Assembly: GCA_002104895.1 (NCBI GenBank)
Contig: MCFG01000047.1
Coordinates: 207,501 to 242,500, forward strand
From: Anaeromyces robustus
Taxonomy: Eukaryota; Neocallimastigomycota; Neocallimastigomycetes; Neocallimastigales; Neocallimastigaceae
Reading direction: 5' to 3'
Length of the DNA: 35,000 nt
Part shown: positions 11,654 through 25,441 of the stretch, piece by piece
How the letters are laid out: each line of letters starts with the position of its first letter
Position numbering within the stretch: the first letter of the stretch is position 1
Translations under genes and position numbers: made by a program
The notes under the pieces: model-generated
Seen by the model: the letters and a program-made list of their open reading frames with translations, nothing else
The model's database searches: none
Told to the model about the DNA's origin: nothing

Positions 11654-13548
11654 TTAATAAGCTAAAAGTAATGATTGATAAATATCAGCAACAAGATATA
11701 ATGAACCACAAACAACTACTAATGGTGTAGTACCATCTTTTTGAATACGTTTTTCTCTAACTTCTTTTAATTCTTCAAAAGCATCTAATACATTATTAAA
11801 TGTTTTATATTTTTCCTAATTAAGTTAAAAAAAAAAAAAATTCATTTTATATATATAATATTTTATTTATATTGAATGATATATGATAATATGTTAATAA
11901 AAAAATTATATTCTAAAATATATATATATATATATATACATATATCTAAATAAATTTAAAAAAGAAAATAAAAATAAAAATACATACATTTAATTCTGAT
12001 TCTGAAAATTGTTGTTTATATTTATTTACTAATGTTTCTTTTATTGTATTTGGAGGTGTACAATAAATCCAAGTCATTTGTTCGGGTTGACGGAAAGGTA
12101 CACAAAATACAGAATCTTCTGGTGATACTAATATATCTAATACTTTATCTAAATCTTTACCTTGTGTCATACCAAATATCCATTGAATTGGTCTAGAATA
12201 ATTATCCTTATCTTTGGAATTTAATTTTTTTAAATTTTCTAAATATTCATCAATATATCTTTTTAAAGCAATTGCACAATCAACATTATGAGCTCCATCT
12301 AATAGTACTTTTCCACATTTTGGATGAACTAACCATTCTAATCTACCTGGCCATTTAACTTCAGATAAACCTTTAATAAGTTTTTCTATTTTATTGTTAA
12401 TTATTATTATTATTATTATTGTTGTTGTTGTTGTTGTTTGTTTGTTTTAATTGATATATAATTTAATTATAAAAATTATATATATAAAAAAAGAAATAAT
12501 CATAATAAATATATAAATAATAAATAATATATATATATATATAATTTTTTTTAAAAAAAAAAAAAATAAAAAAGATATATAATTAATTAATTAATATAAT
12601 TTATAACTCTATTTATATATTATTATTGATATGTTTTTATATCATTTTTTTTTATAATTAATGATTTAATATATTAAAATATATATATATATATATAATT
12701 TTTTTTTTTATTTTACCATCGATAGATTTTTTATTTTCTTGATAAGAAGATATAGAAGAAAATGGTTTTATTTTTTGTTCTATTAATTGTTTTATTACAA
12801 TTTCTACTGTTTTAACAGCCACTGCTGAATTATCTAATTGAAAACCACCTTGAAGTGGTAATGGATATTCAAAATCTTGACCGAAAAATGTATTAATAGC
12901 CCAATTAGGTTTAGTAGGATGTTTTCGTGAAGTAGAAACTAAATAACAAGGGGAATGATGTTCTTCTGCTTGATGACATAATATTTCTTTAGCACTTTTA
13001 TAAAATTGTGGTGCAATAATAACAGGTACATTATCTTTAATAATACCTGATTTTTCTGAAGCAATTTCTTCTACTGTATTACCAAGAAAAGTTTGGTGAT
13101 CAATACCAATAGAAGAAAAAACACTTGCTAAACTATTAGAACATACATTGGTAGCATCTAAACGACCACCAAGTCCAACTTCAATAATAGCAACATCAAC
13201 TTTTTCCATTGAAAAACATAAAAATGCAGTTGCCGTTAAAAGTTCAAATTGACTTGCCTTTAAATTATGTGTATTATTAGCTTGTACTACAATTTCTCTA
13301 GCTTTATCATAACATTGTTTCGAAATTGTTTTTTCATGAATTCTAATAGAATCATATTCATGAATAAAATGTGGTGAATTATATCTCCCTATTTTAAGTG
13401 AACATGAATTTAACATAGAACCAATAAAGGAAGAAATTGAACCTTTACCATTAGTACCCCCAACATGAATAATTTTAAAATTATTTTGAGGATTTCCAAT
13501 TAATTGTAATAATTTTATTGAACGTTCTAAACCAATTTTTATAGACAT
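11654..13548 (-). CDS. folC: Folylpolyglutamate synthase / dihydrofolate synthase family protein
   Basis: Family role: ATP-dependent addition of glutamate to dihydropteroate or reduced folates, which makes and retains folate cofactors. Seen: exons 13548-12717, 12385-11988 and 11815-11654 join in phases 1 and 0 into 463 residues, close to bacterial FolC (about 420). The Mur-ligase ATP loop GGTNGKGS is at residues 30-37, NSPH at 57-60, the metal/substrate motif EVGLGGRLDATN at 123-134, and the C-terminal-domain motif LLDGAHN at 305-311. The C terminus carries the expected GSLYLVADI strand-helix. The ATG is preceded by a run of A's. Intron 1 (12716-12386) contains an ATT run passing into GTT just before the acceptor; intron 2 is 11987-11816. 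The sequence cannot separate dihydrofolate synthase from polyglutamylase activity or say whether both are present. No mitochondrial presequence is evident, so the cytosol is likely (inference). It is in tandem with ncbp1 but 2.6 kb away. Confidence 0.94.
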
Positions 13549-13645
13549 TTTTTTTTTTTTTTTACTTTCTAATTTTTTGTTTTATTATTATTATTATGAA
13601 ATTATGTATTATAAATTATTTATTTATATTATATATTTTATAAAA

Positions 13646-13679
<34 letters not shown>

Positions 13680-15119
13680 ATTATTATTATTAAGTATTTC
13701 TTAATTATTTAAATAATGATATCTATATTAACACAATAGGATAATATTATATGTTATTTGCACAATACAATGTTACTATTATTATTATTATTATTATTAT
13801 TTGAGTAATATTCCTATTATATTATTTATGAAAAAATATAAAGTTATTTATGAAAATGATAATATAATGTGAAGATACTGTATAAATTTATTTTATATTC
13901 TATAAAGATAATTATATGGTATAAAAATGTTTGTTTAATAGAAATATAATAGAATATGTTAATCGTATTATTTTTTATATAAATATATTAATATTATATA
14001 AATAATATATATACAATTATTATTGTTTTAGAGTTTTACAGAAAATAGATATTATTCTTTTCTGTTCTTTTAAAATGACTTTTTTTCTTTTTTATTTTAT
14101 TTTATTTTATTTTTTTTTTTCTTTTTGTATAATTTATTTATATATTTATATATTTATATAATTGAATTCTTTTTATATATCAATAATATAAAAATATTTT
14201 TATAAAGTTTTTTTCAATAATGAAAAAACTTTTAATATATTTATATTTCTTATATAAATATTCTTTTTTTAAGATATATCTTTAATATAAAAAAAAATAA
14301 AGATAATAATAAAGAAAAAAAGATTTTTAGAAGAAAAAAATAATTATTTAAAAGAAATTTATTAAATGATTATTTAATAATTATTATAATTATTATAATT
14401 ATAATTATTAGATTATCAATTAAGTTCTAAATAAATAATAATATATTAATAATATATTAAAATTAAAAGAAGTTTAAAATTATTATAATATAAAAAATGG
14501 GTTGTAAAAAATTATTATTATTATTATTATGATTATTATTATTATGATTATTATTATTATGATTATAATAATAATAATAATAATAATAAATAAAAAATTT
14601 TTTTTTTTGAAAAAATGATCAAATAAAAAAAGATATTTGATTTTATCCAATAATATTTAATTTATGTAATTACTCAACAAAGTTTAATTATTAATAAATA
14701 AAAGATTTTTAAAAATTGATTTTTTTGAATTTTTTTTTTAAATGTTTATTGAATAGTAATTAAAAAGAAAAATAAAATAGAAAAAAAAGAAAAGTATTTT
14801 TTTATAAAAAAAAAAAAAGTATTTAAATACATAACATAATAAATATAAATTATGTATATAGAAAAAAAAAATAAAATAATAAAAATACCTTTAATATACA
14901 AATAATTAATAGTATTCATTATTAATAATAATAATATAGTTTTTTATTCATATGTAAAAATTTTATTCATTGATGATTCTGATTATTTCTTTCTGATGAT
15001 TTGATAATCATAAAATCACATTATTATTAAAATTACCAAAAAAAAAAAAAAAAACGTTTATTTATTTATTTATTTATTTATTATTAAAGTTATCTATTAA
15101 AATATATTATATAATTATT

Positions 15120-15150
<31 letters not shown>

Positions 15151-16119
15151 CTTATTATATATATAATTAATAAAAAATTATATATATATTTCTTTTTATT
15201 TAAATCTTTTAAAACAAAAATGTAAATACTTTTGCTATAAATTTAATAAATTATTTATTACTTTTCTTATTATTTCATTAAATATAAAAAGTACCTTTTT
15301 TTTTTTTTTTTGATAAAAAAAAAAAATATATTACAATCTATAATAAAGTATTATTTATAACAATAAAATTTTTAATAATAAAAAATTCTCTTAAATATTA
15401 TGAATCTAATATATATTCATATAATACATATTTTTTTTTTCTTGAATAAAAATTTAATTGTAAAAGTAACATTTTTAAAAAATAGTTGTTATTAATAATA
15501 TTTAATATTTAAGAACCTTGTTTTAATAATGGATAATAAAATTTTAATTAATAATTAATAGTTAATTATTAATTATTAATTATTAATTATTAATTACATT
15601 TTAATATTAAAAACAAAACAAAAAAAAAAAATTATTATTATGATTATTTTTTAATATTATTATTTTATTATTATTAAATATTTATATTTGCAATATATAT
15701 TTATATATATATAAGAAATTTAAAACAAAAAACTTTTTTTTTATTATTATGATTTTTTTTTTGTTTATTTGTTTGTTTGCTAACTATTTTTTAATTTTAA
15801 AATTTATATTTAAATTAATAAAGTAAAGAAAAAAAAAATTATTTAAATATTTAAAATAATAATGTATTAATAAAAATAATATAATATAATATATATATAA
15901 AGAAAACTAAAAATATTATTTAACTATTTGTAATTTTTTTTTAACTTAAATATAATATTATGAAAATAAAAAAAATATGAAGAAAAATAAAGAAAAATAA
16001 AGAAAAATAGAGAGAAAAAAAGAATATAAATATATATATAATAAATATATTTATATATACTTATTATATGTATTTCTATTCTTCTTTTTTTTTTTTTTTA
16101 GTCCTTAATCTATGCTATT
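13549..16119. other. Intergenic stretch between folC and ncbp1
   Basis: No gene was seen. The stretch holds (ATT)n tracts near 13640-13690 and 13775-13800, the 15-mer ATT/ATG array at 14508-14589, ATTT tracts near 15060-15150, and seven-base ATTAATT repeats near 15540-15595. The part next to 13549 is the folC 5' flank; the part next to 16119 is the ncbp1 3' flank, which is purine-rich on the plus strand near 15960-16030. Confidence 0.7.
14508..14589. repeat. Minisatellite of ATT triplets punctuated by ATG, then an AAT run
   Basis: ATT triplets are interrupted every 15 bases by ATG (three periods), then switch sharply to AAT/TAA triplets. Because ATT and AAT are complementary, the two halves can fold into a long hairpin. 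Confidence 0.7.
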
Positions 16120-19100
16120 TTAATTAATTCCTCTTTCATAAACATCACGAATTTCATTCCAAACATTTTTTATTCTTGGATCTAAGTTTTCAGTGAAAAT
16201 AATATTTTCTAAAGTAACCATGAATGATTGAACTTCAGTTGAATACTAAAATAATTTTTAATAATGAAAAAAAAATTATAATAATATATTAATAATAAAA
16301 ATTTTTAATATTATATATAAATAATAATATTAATAATAATAATAATAATATATATGTATATGTATATATATTTAAAACTTACAGTTCTTCCAACATCACG
16401 AATAAAACCAATAACCCATCTCCACCATGGAGTTTTGATTGGATCTATATTTTGAGTTTCAAATTCTTTTATTTTAATTTCAGTTGTTTCAGCAAATCTC
16501 TATATAAAAGTGTAATCATAAATATAAATATTATAAAATATATAATCATATAAAATATTTTAGTTAATAATAATAATAAAAAATAATAATAATAATAAAT
16601 AATAATAATAATAATAATAATAATATTAATAATATTAATTAATAACTAACTTGGAAAACACATATAAAGGCTTCTTTTTGATCACGTATAACAGCTTCTT
16701 GAGTCTTTTCAATAATAGCAATTGAATCTTCATCAATATTAGCAATAGATTCATTATGAGAAGTTTTCATAGGATCATCAATATCTATTTTATTAAATTA
16801 TTTATATATATACAATAAAATTAATTAATAAATAAATTATCATTTTTTCATTTTTATATTATTATTTTTTTTGTTATTTATATATTAATGTTTATTATAA
16901 TGTTTTTTATTATTTATATATTAATATTTATTATCTTTTTTTTTTTTTTTTGCTTACCATCTGATTTTTTTTGTTCTTCTTGTTCCATATATAATTTTTT
17001 AGTATATTCTAATTTAGCTTTAACTTGTTGAACACGTAAAACAACCTTTTTTAATGTATTTCTTAAAATAGACCATACATATAAATGAGTATATTGGTCA
17101 GATAAAATAACATCACTTAAAATCCAAGTAATAATATTCTTTGGATCAACAACTCTATAATTAACTAATTTATCTAAAATAATTTCTAAAAATTGTGGAT
17201 TGTATTTCCAGAAATCAGCAACAAAACGAACAGTTTTATCCTTTGCTTGATTAGAAACATTTAATGAAGTTAAAATGGTTATATATCTATTTAGGATAAA
17301 AATTATAATCATATGTTGATAGTTTTATTAATAATTATTATTTTGATATTATTATGATTATTTTTTTTGTTTATTGATTGTTTGTTTGTTTGTTGATGTT
17401 ATATAATAATGATAATGATGATGATATTAATTATATAATAAATAATTATATAAATATATATTAATATATATATAATATAAAAAAAAAAAAAAAAAATACG
17501 TATATATATACATATATATATATAAGCATTTATATATCCATTATATTTAAATGTATTATTTATATTTTATTTATATTGTGTTTATATTATATTTTTTTTA
17601 TATATTACCTTTCAACAACATTTAATATATGACTAAAACTTTTACTACCAACCATCATAGCAGATTGAATTACAATTTCAAGAACAACAGATTCTGGATC
17701 TAAATCTTGATCATCAACTTCCATACTAGCAGCATTTTGTTTCTTTTCAGTGACATAATTATTTATTTTTTCTAAAATAATATTTATTTCTTGTGGTGGG
17801 GTCTTTGTACGAAAAGCATTATAAATTTCTTGGGCATATTCATAAAGAATTTGATCTTTTATTATTATTATTATTAATTAATTAATTATATTAATATTGA
17901 TAATATTGATTAATATTAATATTATATATATAATTAATATGAAATACTCATTAATATATAAATAATATATAATTAAAAAATTAAATAAAATTAATAAGTA
18001 ATATTCATACCTCCAAAATCATTATTTTGATATTTATAATTAGTACATGGTCCAGTTTTTGAAAATATATCTGATTCAATAAATTCTGGTGGTAATAATG
18101 GTTTTATTCTATCATAATAGGATAATCTAACACATTTTTCTAAAGTTTCACGAATAAATACATATTGACCTGATGATGGATCTTTTTCTAAAATTGGAAT
18201 CCTGAATTAATTAATTAATTGTTATTTTTGTTGTAATTATTGTTATTGTTATTATCATTTTATAAATAAGTAAATAAATAGTAATAATAATAGTATAAAA
18301 TATATATTTTAATTCATTAATTATTTAATTAATTAATATTAATAACATAAAAATAAAAATAAAAATATATTTTAATTAAAAATGTAAGATTAATAAAAAA
18401 AAATTTTTTTTTATCTTTATTATATATATTTAATATTATAATTATAATTATAATTATAATTAATAAATTTTATGTTATATATTTACCAATCCTTCCAATT
18501 CCAAATATAAGCAAAGTTACTTAAATGATGACTAAAGAATTCAGTCATTCTTCTAATACATTCAACATCTAAACCTCCATATTCTGATAAATCAAATCTA
18601 TTGAATAAACTACGGAAAGTACGTCCAAAAACACCTGGTATTTTTTCCATTAAACCTTTACACATATCAATAACAATAGTATTATAATAAATTTGTTTAA
18701 TATCACTGGATGGTAATTTTAACATTTCTGCAAAAATAACTTCCATAACGGCTTCATAAACATTACAATTAATTTCATCAATATAATCACTATTAAAACT
18801 ATCTTTATATTGTAATAAATATCTTGTACATTCTTTGTGATTAATAGAGAAAATATTAAGTGTATCTGCAGCAATATCATATAAAATATAACGAATAATT
18901 GATGAAGTTACAGGTAAATGAATATTTGAATTCTATTTATTCATATTGATTAAAAAAAAAAAAATAAAATAAAAGAACAATGATTTGATTGATTTAATTG
19001 ACATTTAAGTTTTTTAAGTAGTTTTTTTTTTTTTTTTTTTTTAATAATTCCATATAAAATAATATAAATAAAAAATAAAATATAAACATGTTAGTTATTA

Positions 19101-19583
19101 TAATTATAATTATTATTATTTAAAAATAATATTAAAAATAAATATTATATTATAATAAAAATAATAATATAAAATCATATATAAATTTAAATACTTCAAT
19201 GTTGATTAATGAATCATCAAATATCCAGAATTTAATTCCTGGAGCCATATATTGAATTTCTGGTGAATCTGGAGGTAATGAAAATTGACGTAATTCTTGC
19301 TATATAATATTAAATTATAATAAAATAATAAAGAAAAATGAATAAAATTATTAATAATTCTTAATTAACAATAATTAATTATTAATTGAAATTTTTAATA
19401 ATACTTACGTTTAATTTACCATTAGCAACCATTGAACGTTCTTCTTCAAATAATGTATAGATTTTTGGTAAAATTTTTACCTAATATTTTTATCAATATA
19501 TATATTAATTTTTAATTTTTATACATATACATATTTATATTTACAATAAAATATATTTTATAATATATATAACTTATAATAAC

Positions 19584-19614
<31 letters not shown>

Positions 19615-21207
19615 TACTCACTTCCCAATTTTCAGATCTTAATTGAACAGTTTGTCTCCATAATGATTCAAGGTACTAATTACATAATAAATATATTAAT
19701 AAAGTATAAATATTTATATTATTAATATTAATGATAATTGATTTAAATAATTTTATATTATTTATATAATTAAATTAAGAATTAATAATAATGATAATTC
19801 TCTTAATTTTATCTTTTTTTTTTTCTCTTTTTGAATAATTACATCAATTTGTTCATATGGGCTATCACAGTCATGATAATATTGTAATGATTGTAAAGTT
19901 GGACTTTTTCCTAATACTTCCATTTTTTGAACTCTTGAATTCATATATTCTTCAATAGCTGAATATATTTTTTCCAATTCACTTGGTACATTTTCATTTA
20001 AATATTCACAAGCCTAATTAATAATATAATATGATAAATTAAAATAATAATAATAAATAATAATAAAAATTAAAAGCAAAAAAAAAAATTAATATTATAA
20101 TATAATATATTATTAAAGCAGAAAAATAAAATAAAATAAAAGTATTATATTAATATATTAATTTAAAACAAAAATAAAATAAAAACATCATTAATTTAAT
20201 CAATATCCTTACCCATGGAAGTGTAGATAATACACAATAAACGAAAAAGTCTGAACGTTCTAATTTAACTTCATGTTCATGAATAGCGCCAAGGAAAGTA
20301 TCAATCATACCAAGATATGAAAGTGGCATAATAGTATTAAAGTTAACTAATTCTGCAAAATATCTCATCTATTAAAATAAAGAATATTATAATATATTAT
20401 ATAAATATATAGAAAATAATAGTATATAGATATTATTATTTTATATGTCATAAAATATAAATAAATATTAAATAAATTTATGCGAAATATTAATATCTTA
20501 AACAAAATATATATGTTTATATATATATATATACCAATAATTTAACAGTGGTCCATTTTCCATTCTTTAATGCATCTTCCATAGCATCACAAAGTGTTGA
20601 AATGATTTCAACACCAAATTCATAACTGTTACAATTTAATAAACTGGTTAAAGTAGCATAAATACCAGTTTTTGTTGGGATTTCAGTAATACTATTTTTT
20701 TATTATTAATGTATTGACAACAGCCATATATATAAAATCAAAATAATTAAATTTTTGATAAGTATAAAAACATTAATATTTAAAAATATGAATTATAATT
20801 AAAAGACAGCAACAATTTAACTTACCAGACTTTTAAAGTATTTAAAATGGTGTCTTTATTGTTATTATATTCATCAATTAAAACTTTAACTAAAGATTTA
20901 AGGTCAAATTGTAAATTTGAATTAATCTATATATATATATATATATTATTATTATATCAAAATTAAATTCAAAAAAAAAAAATAAAAAAAAAAATTGAAT
21001 TATTAAAAAATCCAAAAAAAAAGGTATATAAATTACATTTTAATGGATAGAAAGAAATTTATATAAATAAATATACAAACCTTATCACCAATTTTTAATA
21101 TTAAACGTTGAAGACGTTGTTGAACAGTTTCTTGTTTGGATTCATCTCTACGATCACTACGATATGGTCTTTTTCTATAACGACCTATATTATCATAAAT
21201 TTAAATA

Positions 21208-21238
<31 letters not shown>

Positions 21239-21635
21239 GAAATTTTAAAATAATTAATAAATATATATATACTCATTAAAATTAATAAAAAATATTAAAT
21301 AATAATATATATGATATTATTAATTTATTAATATTTTATTATATAAAATATAAAATTTAATTTTATTCTATTATCCCATTATTAATATAAATGTTAATTG
21401 TTATAAAATCATAAATGTAGCAATCATTATTGTTTCAACATTGTTGTATTTTGATATTTATACTACTTTTATTATTAAAACTTTTTTATTAATTAATTAA
21501 TTATGCTTCTTTTTTCTTTTTTTATTTTCTACTTTTATAATTAATTTTTACATATAATATAATAATAAATTATTCCATATTTAGATTCAAATATTTAGAA
21601 ATCTGTTAATACTAACTTCTATATTCGTGATCCAT
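16120..21635 (-). CDS. ncbp1: Nuclear cap-binding protein subunit 1 (CBP80), 16 exons
   Basis: Role: the large scaffold of the nuclear cap-binding complex. With CBP20 it holds the m7G cap and supports splicing, 3' processing and export. Exons: 21635-21617, 21184-21081, 20926-20826, 20691-20535, 20368-20213, 20013-19843, 19675-19622, 19480-19409, 19299-19195, 18932-18487, 18201-18011, 17855-17609, 17286-16958, 16784-16651, 16499-16383 and 16245-16120. All junctions are GT...AG and in frame, giving 842 residues (human about 790). Family-diagnostic stretches align along the whole length: an N-terminal basic RS/RY-rich segment like the human nuclear-localisation end; QRLILKIGDK; VYCVLSTLPW (human AFLSSLPW); YLESLWRQ; EVIFAEM with FSHHLSNF...W; CVRLSYYDRI; and ILDKLV...YVWSILRNTLKK, followed by a charged coiled segment and FICVFQRF. 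These cover the three MIF4G-like helical repeats. Fifteen introns (109-432 nt) is many for a dictyostelid gene. An acidic insert (MEVDDQDLDP) replaces the DDDDDE loop of the human protein. Confidence 0.96.
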
Positions 21636-23029
21636 TTTATTTTAATGAAAAAAATATATCACTGACAAATAAAAAAGAAAATAAATAGATGATATAATAT
21701 GGTATTATATGTGTATCTTCTATAATTTAATTAAAATTTATTGGTAAATTTAAATGACAAATTTCTTTTGTTAATTAGAAATCTATATTTATATATATTT
21801 CTTCTAAAAAAATTTTATAATAAGTTATATAGTATATTTATTATAAAAATCTTTAATAAATCTTTGAAGTTTAATAATTAATTTACGTGAAAATCAAAAA
21901 AAAAAAAATTTAATGGATAATAATTATTTTTATATTTATAAATTAAATCAAAATTATAGTATATATCTATAATATATTTGGTTAAATTATATATTTAGTT
22001 ATAATATATTATTAATTTATTCATAATAATTTCTTTATTTATTTATTTATTTATTATTCATTACAATGTATCAATCCTTAATAAATAATGTAATAAATAA
22101 TGTATTTAAATACATTAATTATTAAATTATAAATAAATCTTTTTTAGCTGTAACACCAAATTAACAAATATAAATCATAAATAAATTATAATTTTACTGT
22201 ATAATCATTTAAAAAAAAAAGTATTTATAACATTAATTTCACTATTACTGAGATATATTATCTAATTATTAAATATTTATTATTAATGTTTAATGTAAAA
22301 AAAAATACTAATTAAATAATAATTCATTTTATATTGAAAAATTATTAATTTTTATTATTATAGATTTTAATAATATAATTATATTAACATACTATAAAAT
22401 AATTAATAATCATTTACTCATTCTAAATTATATAGATATTATTTATATATATTTTTATATAAAGTTCATAGTATATCATGTAGACTAAAAAATATTTTTT
22501 ATATATTATGTGTTTTTAATTATAATATATAATAAATAACAATTGATTCTACAAAAAGATGATTCATATTATTTCTTAACTATAATATCTTTATATATAT
22601 AAATCAATGTAGAAATATTTATAACTTTAATAATTAAATTTTTAAATATAATTATTAAGGTTAAAAAATAAAGAAATCATTGAATTGTGTTACATTTAGC
22701 TGATTTGCCAAAAAATCCTAAAGGTAAAATGTTTTGTTATTAATATTATATTTCATATTATATTTCATTAGAAAAAAATCTTTGTATGTAAATATTACAG
22801 AATTCAGATTATATAATATTCAATATTATTACTAAAAAATTTAACATATATATATAATAGAAGAATTAATTTAGTAACTTTGTTGAATTACTATTTTTTT
22901 TAAGAGATAAAAATTATAAAATTATAATTAAAAAATTACTTTAATAAAATATTTTTAACATAAACTATGTATAAATAATAACATTATATTAGTATCATTT
23001 TATTAATTATAAATAAAAAGAAGTTTCGG

Positions 23030-23104
23030 GAATTGAAACTGTTTAAATGTTAGTCTTATTATTGAATAAATAAAATAAGATTAATATTTAAACAGTATCA
23101 TTTC
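23030..23104 (+). ncRNA. Candidate microRNA-precursor-like hairpin
   Basis: Arm 23038-23060 (begins ACTGTTTAAATG) pairs along all 23 bases with 23074-23096. Twenty-one pairs are Watson-Crick, and the other two (G49-T85 and G53-T81, last two digits of position) are G-U in the plus-strand RNA. The loop is 13 nt (23061-23073). Past a single A-A mismatch the stem continues with AGT/ACT-type pairs (23034-23036 with 23098-23100) and then AAG/CTT-type pairs (23030-23032 with 23102-23104), giving about 29 pairs in 75 nt. In the opposite strand the two G-U pairs would become A-C mismatches, which favours a plus-strand transcript. Size and shape fit a pre-miRNA or Dicer substrate. No mature sequence was recognised and transcription is not shown. 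Confidence 0.45.
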
Positions 23105-23184
23105 ATTAATAAATATTTATTTTTCTTCTTATGTAATAATATTAAGTTACATATACTTTCAACATGTGATATTTTTATTATATT

Positions 23185-23244
23185 ATATTTTATTTTATTT
23201 TATTTTATTTTATTTTATTTTATTTTATTTTATTTTATTTTATT
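23185..23244. repeat. TTTTA pentanucleotide array (about 12 units)
   Basis: Nearly perfect tandem TTTTA units in the divergent intergenic stretch. The same unit makes the much longer array inside intron 2 of the exchanger gene. Confidence 0.85.
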
Positions 23245-25441
23245 ATTCTTTTTAATGTTTTATTATATATATTTCAATTTTCAGTAAATTTTAATAAATG
23301 ATTAGAATTATTATATAAAATAAAAAAAAAAGAATTGTATTAAAATCTATTAATGGCTTGAAAGTTATAATGTAGTATTTATATATTACTTTTGAAGAAA
23401 TATATAAAATTTTACTAAATATATTTTTTACTTTAAATATATAAAATACTTATTTATAGTAATAATTTTATATATATTATATATGAAAAAAAGTAAAAAT
23501 GAAAAATTTTATTATTAATATTAGTGATTTAAACTTTTTAAAGTTTTATAATATTAAATTTTTTTATTAATAATTTAAATTTTATTTTTTCCTTAATTTT
23601 TTTTTTTTGAAAAATTTTAAAAAATTTATATTTTGACAGAAATAAATTATTGAACTTTTAATATTTTAAACTTGTTATTATCTTAATAATATTATAAATA
23701 ATATGTGAAATAGCAAAAGAAAAAGTAGATTATTTTTACGATTAATATTTATTTCTTTCTTTTATGGAATTATTTGTAAAAATATATTTAAATTTGTTAT
23801 TAAATTATCAAAATTATTATTATATTATTAATATTTATTACATTTTAACTGATCAACAATTGTTATTAAATAATTTTATTCACATATATTAAATATTTTT
23901 TTTCTAATTTATGCAGTATTTTCTCATAAATTTTATTCCTACTAATTATTAATTATAATTACATTTATATTATATATATAAGAAAAAAAAAACAAATGAT
24001 TATAATTATTTTTCTTTTAAATATTATAATAATTATTATTACTGTATAAAAGAATTATCAAAGTTAATCTAAAATACAAGCCACAATCCACATTTATTAA
24101 ATGTATAAAAATTAAAAGTTTTTTTTTTGTTTTTTATTTAATAAATATTTGTAGTACAAAGTGAAATATAAATTCAAATGTGAATATATTAATAAGCCAC
24201 TTTATATATTATGTAAATATTTATTAAAAAATATAATAAATTAATATATTTTAATATATTTAATACATATAGTAAATTAACTCTAAAAAAATTATTTTTG
24301 AATGATGGAATATGACTCTATCATATTATCAATATTAAAAATATATATAATAGATTATATTATATAAATAAATAACAATAAATACTAAAAATATTATAAA
24401 ACACTAACACTATAAATATGAAGATGTCAATTTAATTATTGATTTATTTATTTATTTTATTTTTTTTTTTCTAATAAATTAATATATTACATATATTAAA
24501 AAAAAATTATTTATTTATATATATATTTATTTATTTATATATTATATAAATTTATTACATAATATATTTTATTATTATTTAATTTGTAGGCGTTTTTTAT
24601 TTATTTATTTATTTATTTATTTAATTTACACCACTTCATTCAATAAAATAAAATAAAAAAATTTTTCTTCTTTTCTTTCTTTCTTTTAAAAAATAAAATT
24701 AAAAGAAATAATTTAAAAAAAGAAATATTTTTGTATATATAATATATATATATACAACCAAGAAAAAAAAAAAAAAGAAATATAATAAAATTTAACTTTA
24801 AAATTTAATTTTATTTATATTTTCCATACAGATTATAATTCCATTGATAAAAAAAAAAAGGAGGGAGAAAAATAAAAAAATAAGAATAAAGGAAAAAAAA
24901 AAAAGAAAATACAAATTAACCTTGACATTTATTATTAGAATATAATAATTTTGTTCATATATATCGAATTTTTTTATTTATATGTATAAATTTGAAAAAT
25001 CATATCAGTAATGCATTTTTGTCAAATTTAATTAAAAATGTTTTTGTTTGGAAAAATTAAATATTTTGAAAGGAAAAAAATAAAGTAAAAAGAAACTAGT
25101 ATTCTTATATTTCATTGTCAAATATTGTAAATATTGTATATTACAAGATTTTTTAATATATCAAAATAACATAATAATAATAATAATAATAAAAATCCAT
25201 TAAAATCAGACATTTTAAATCTTTTAAGTATTATACATTTTAATATATCATAAATATTTTTTTTAGTGAATTTCATATATAGAATTATTTATAACAATTA
25301 TATAGCAACAAAAATAGTAAAAAAAAAAATATTATTAAATATTTGTTTAAAATTTCAATTAATAAACAACAAATTTAATTTTATAAAAAATCAAAAAAAA
25401 AAAAAAAAGCACATTTTCAATAATATAATTAATATAACAAC

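Larger units (their letters stand above)
21636..25441. other. Divergent intergenic stretch between ncbp1 and the exchanger gene
   Basis: This 3.8-kb stretch must hold both promoters, but no exon, tRNA or transposon was found. It contains the long RNA-like hairpin at 23030-23104, a TTTTA array at 23185-23244, an 8-bp hairpin at 24302-24324 (one G-U pair), an ATTT tract near 24599-24622, and purine-rich A/G tracts near 24840-24905. The last 60 bases before the exchanger ATG are an A-rich leader (16 A's near 25393-25408), typical of dictyostelid 5' ends. Confidence 0.7.

Noticed and set aside
22690-22735. Possible stem TTGCC/GGTAA with outer ACATTT/AAATGT
   Set aside because: It is only 5-6 pairs per helix with large unpaired parts.
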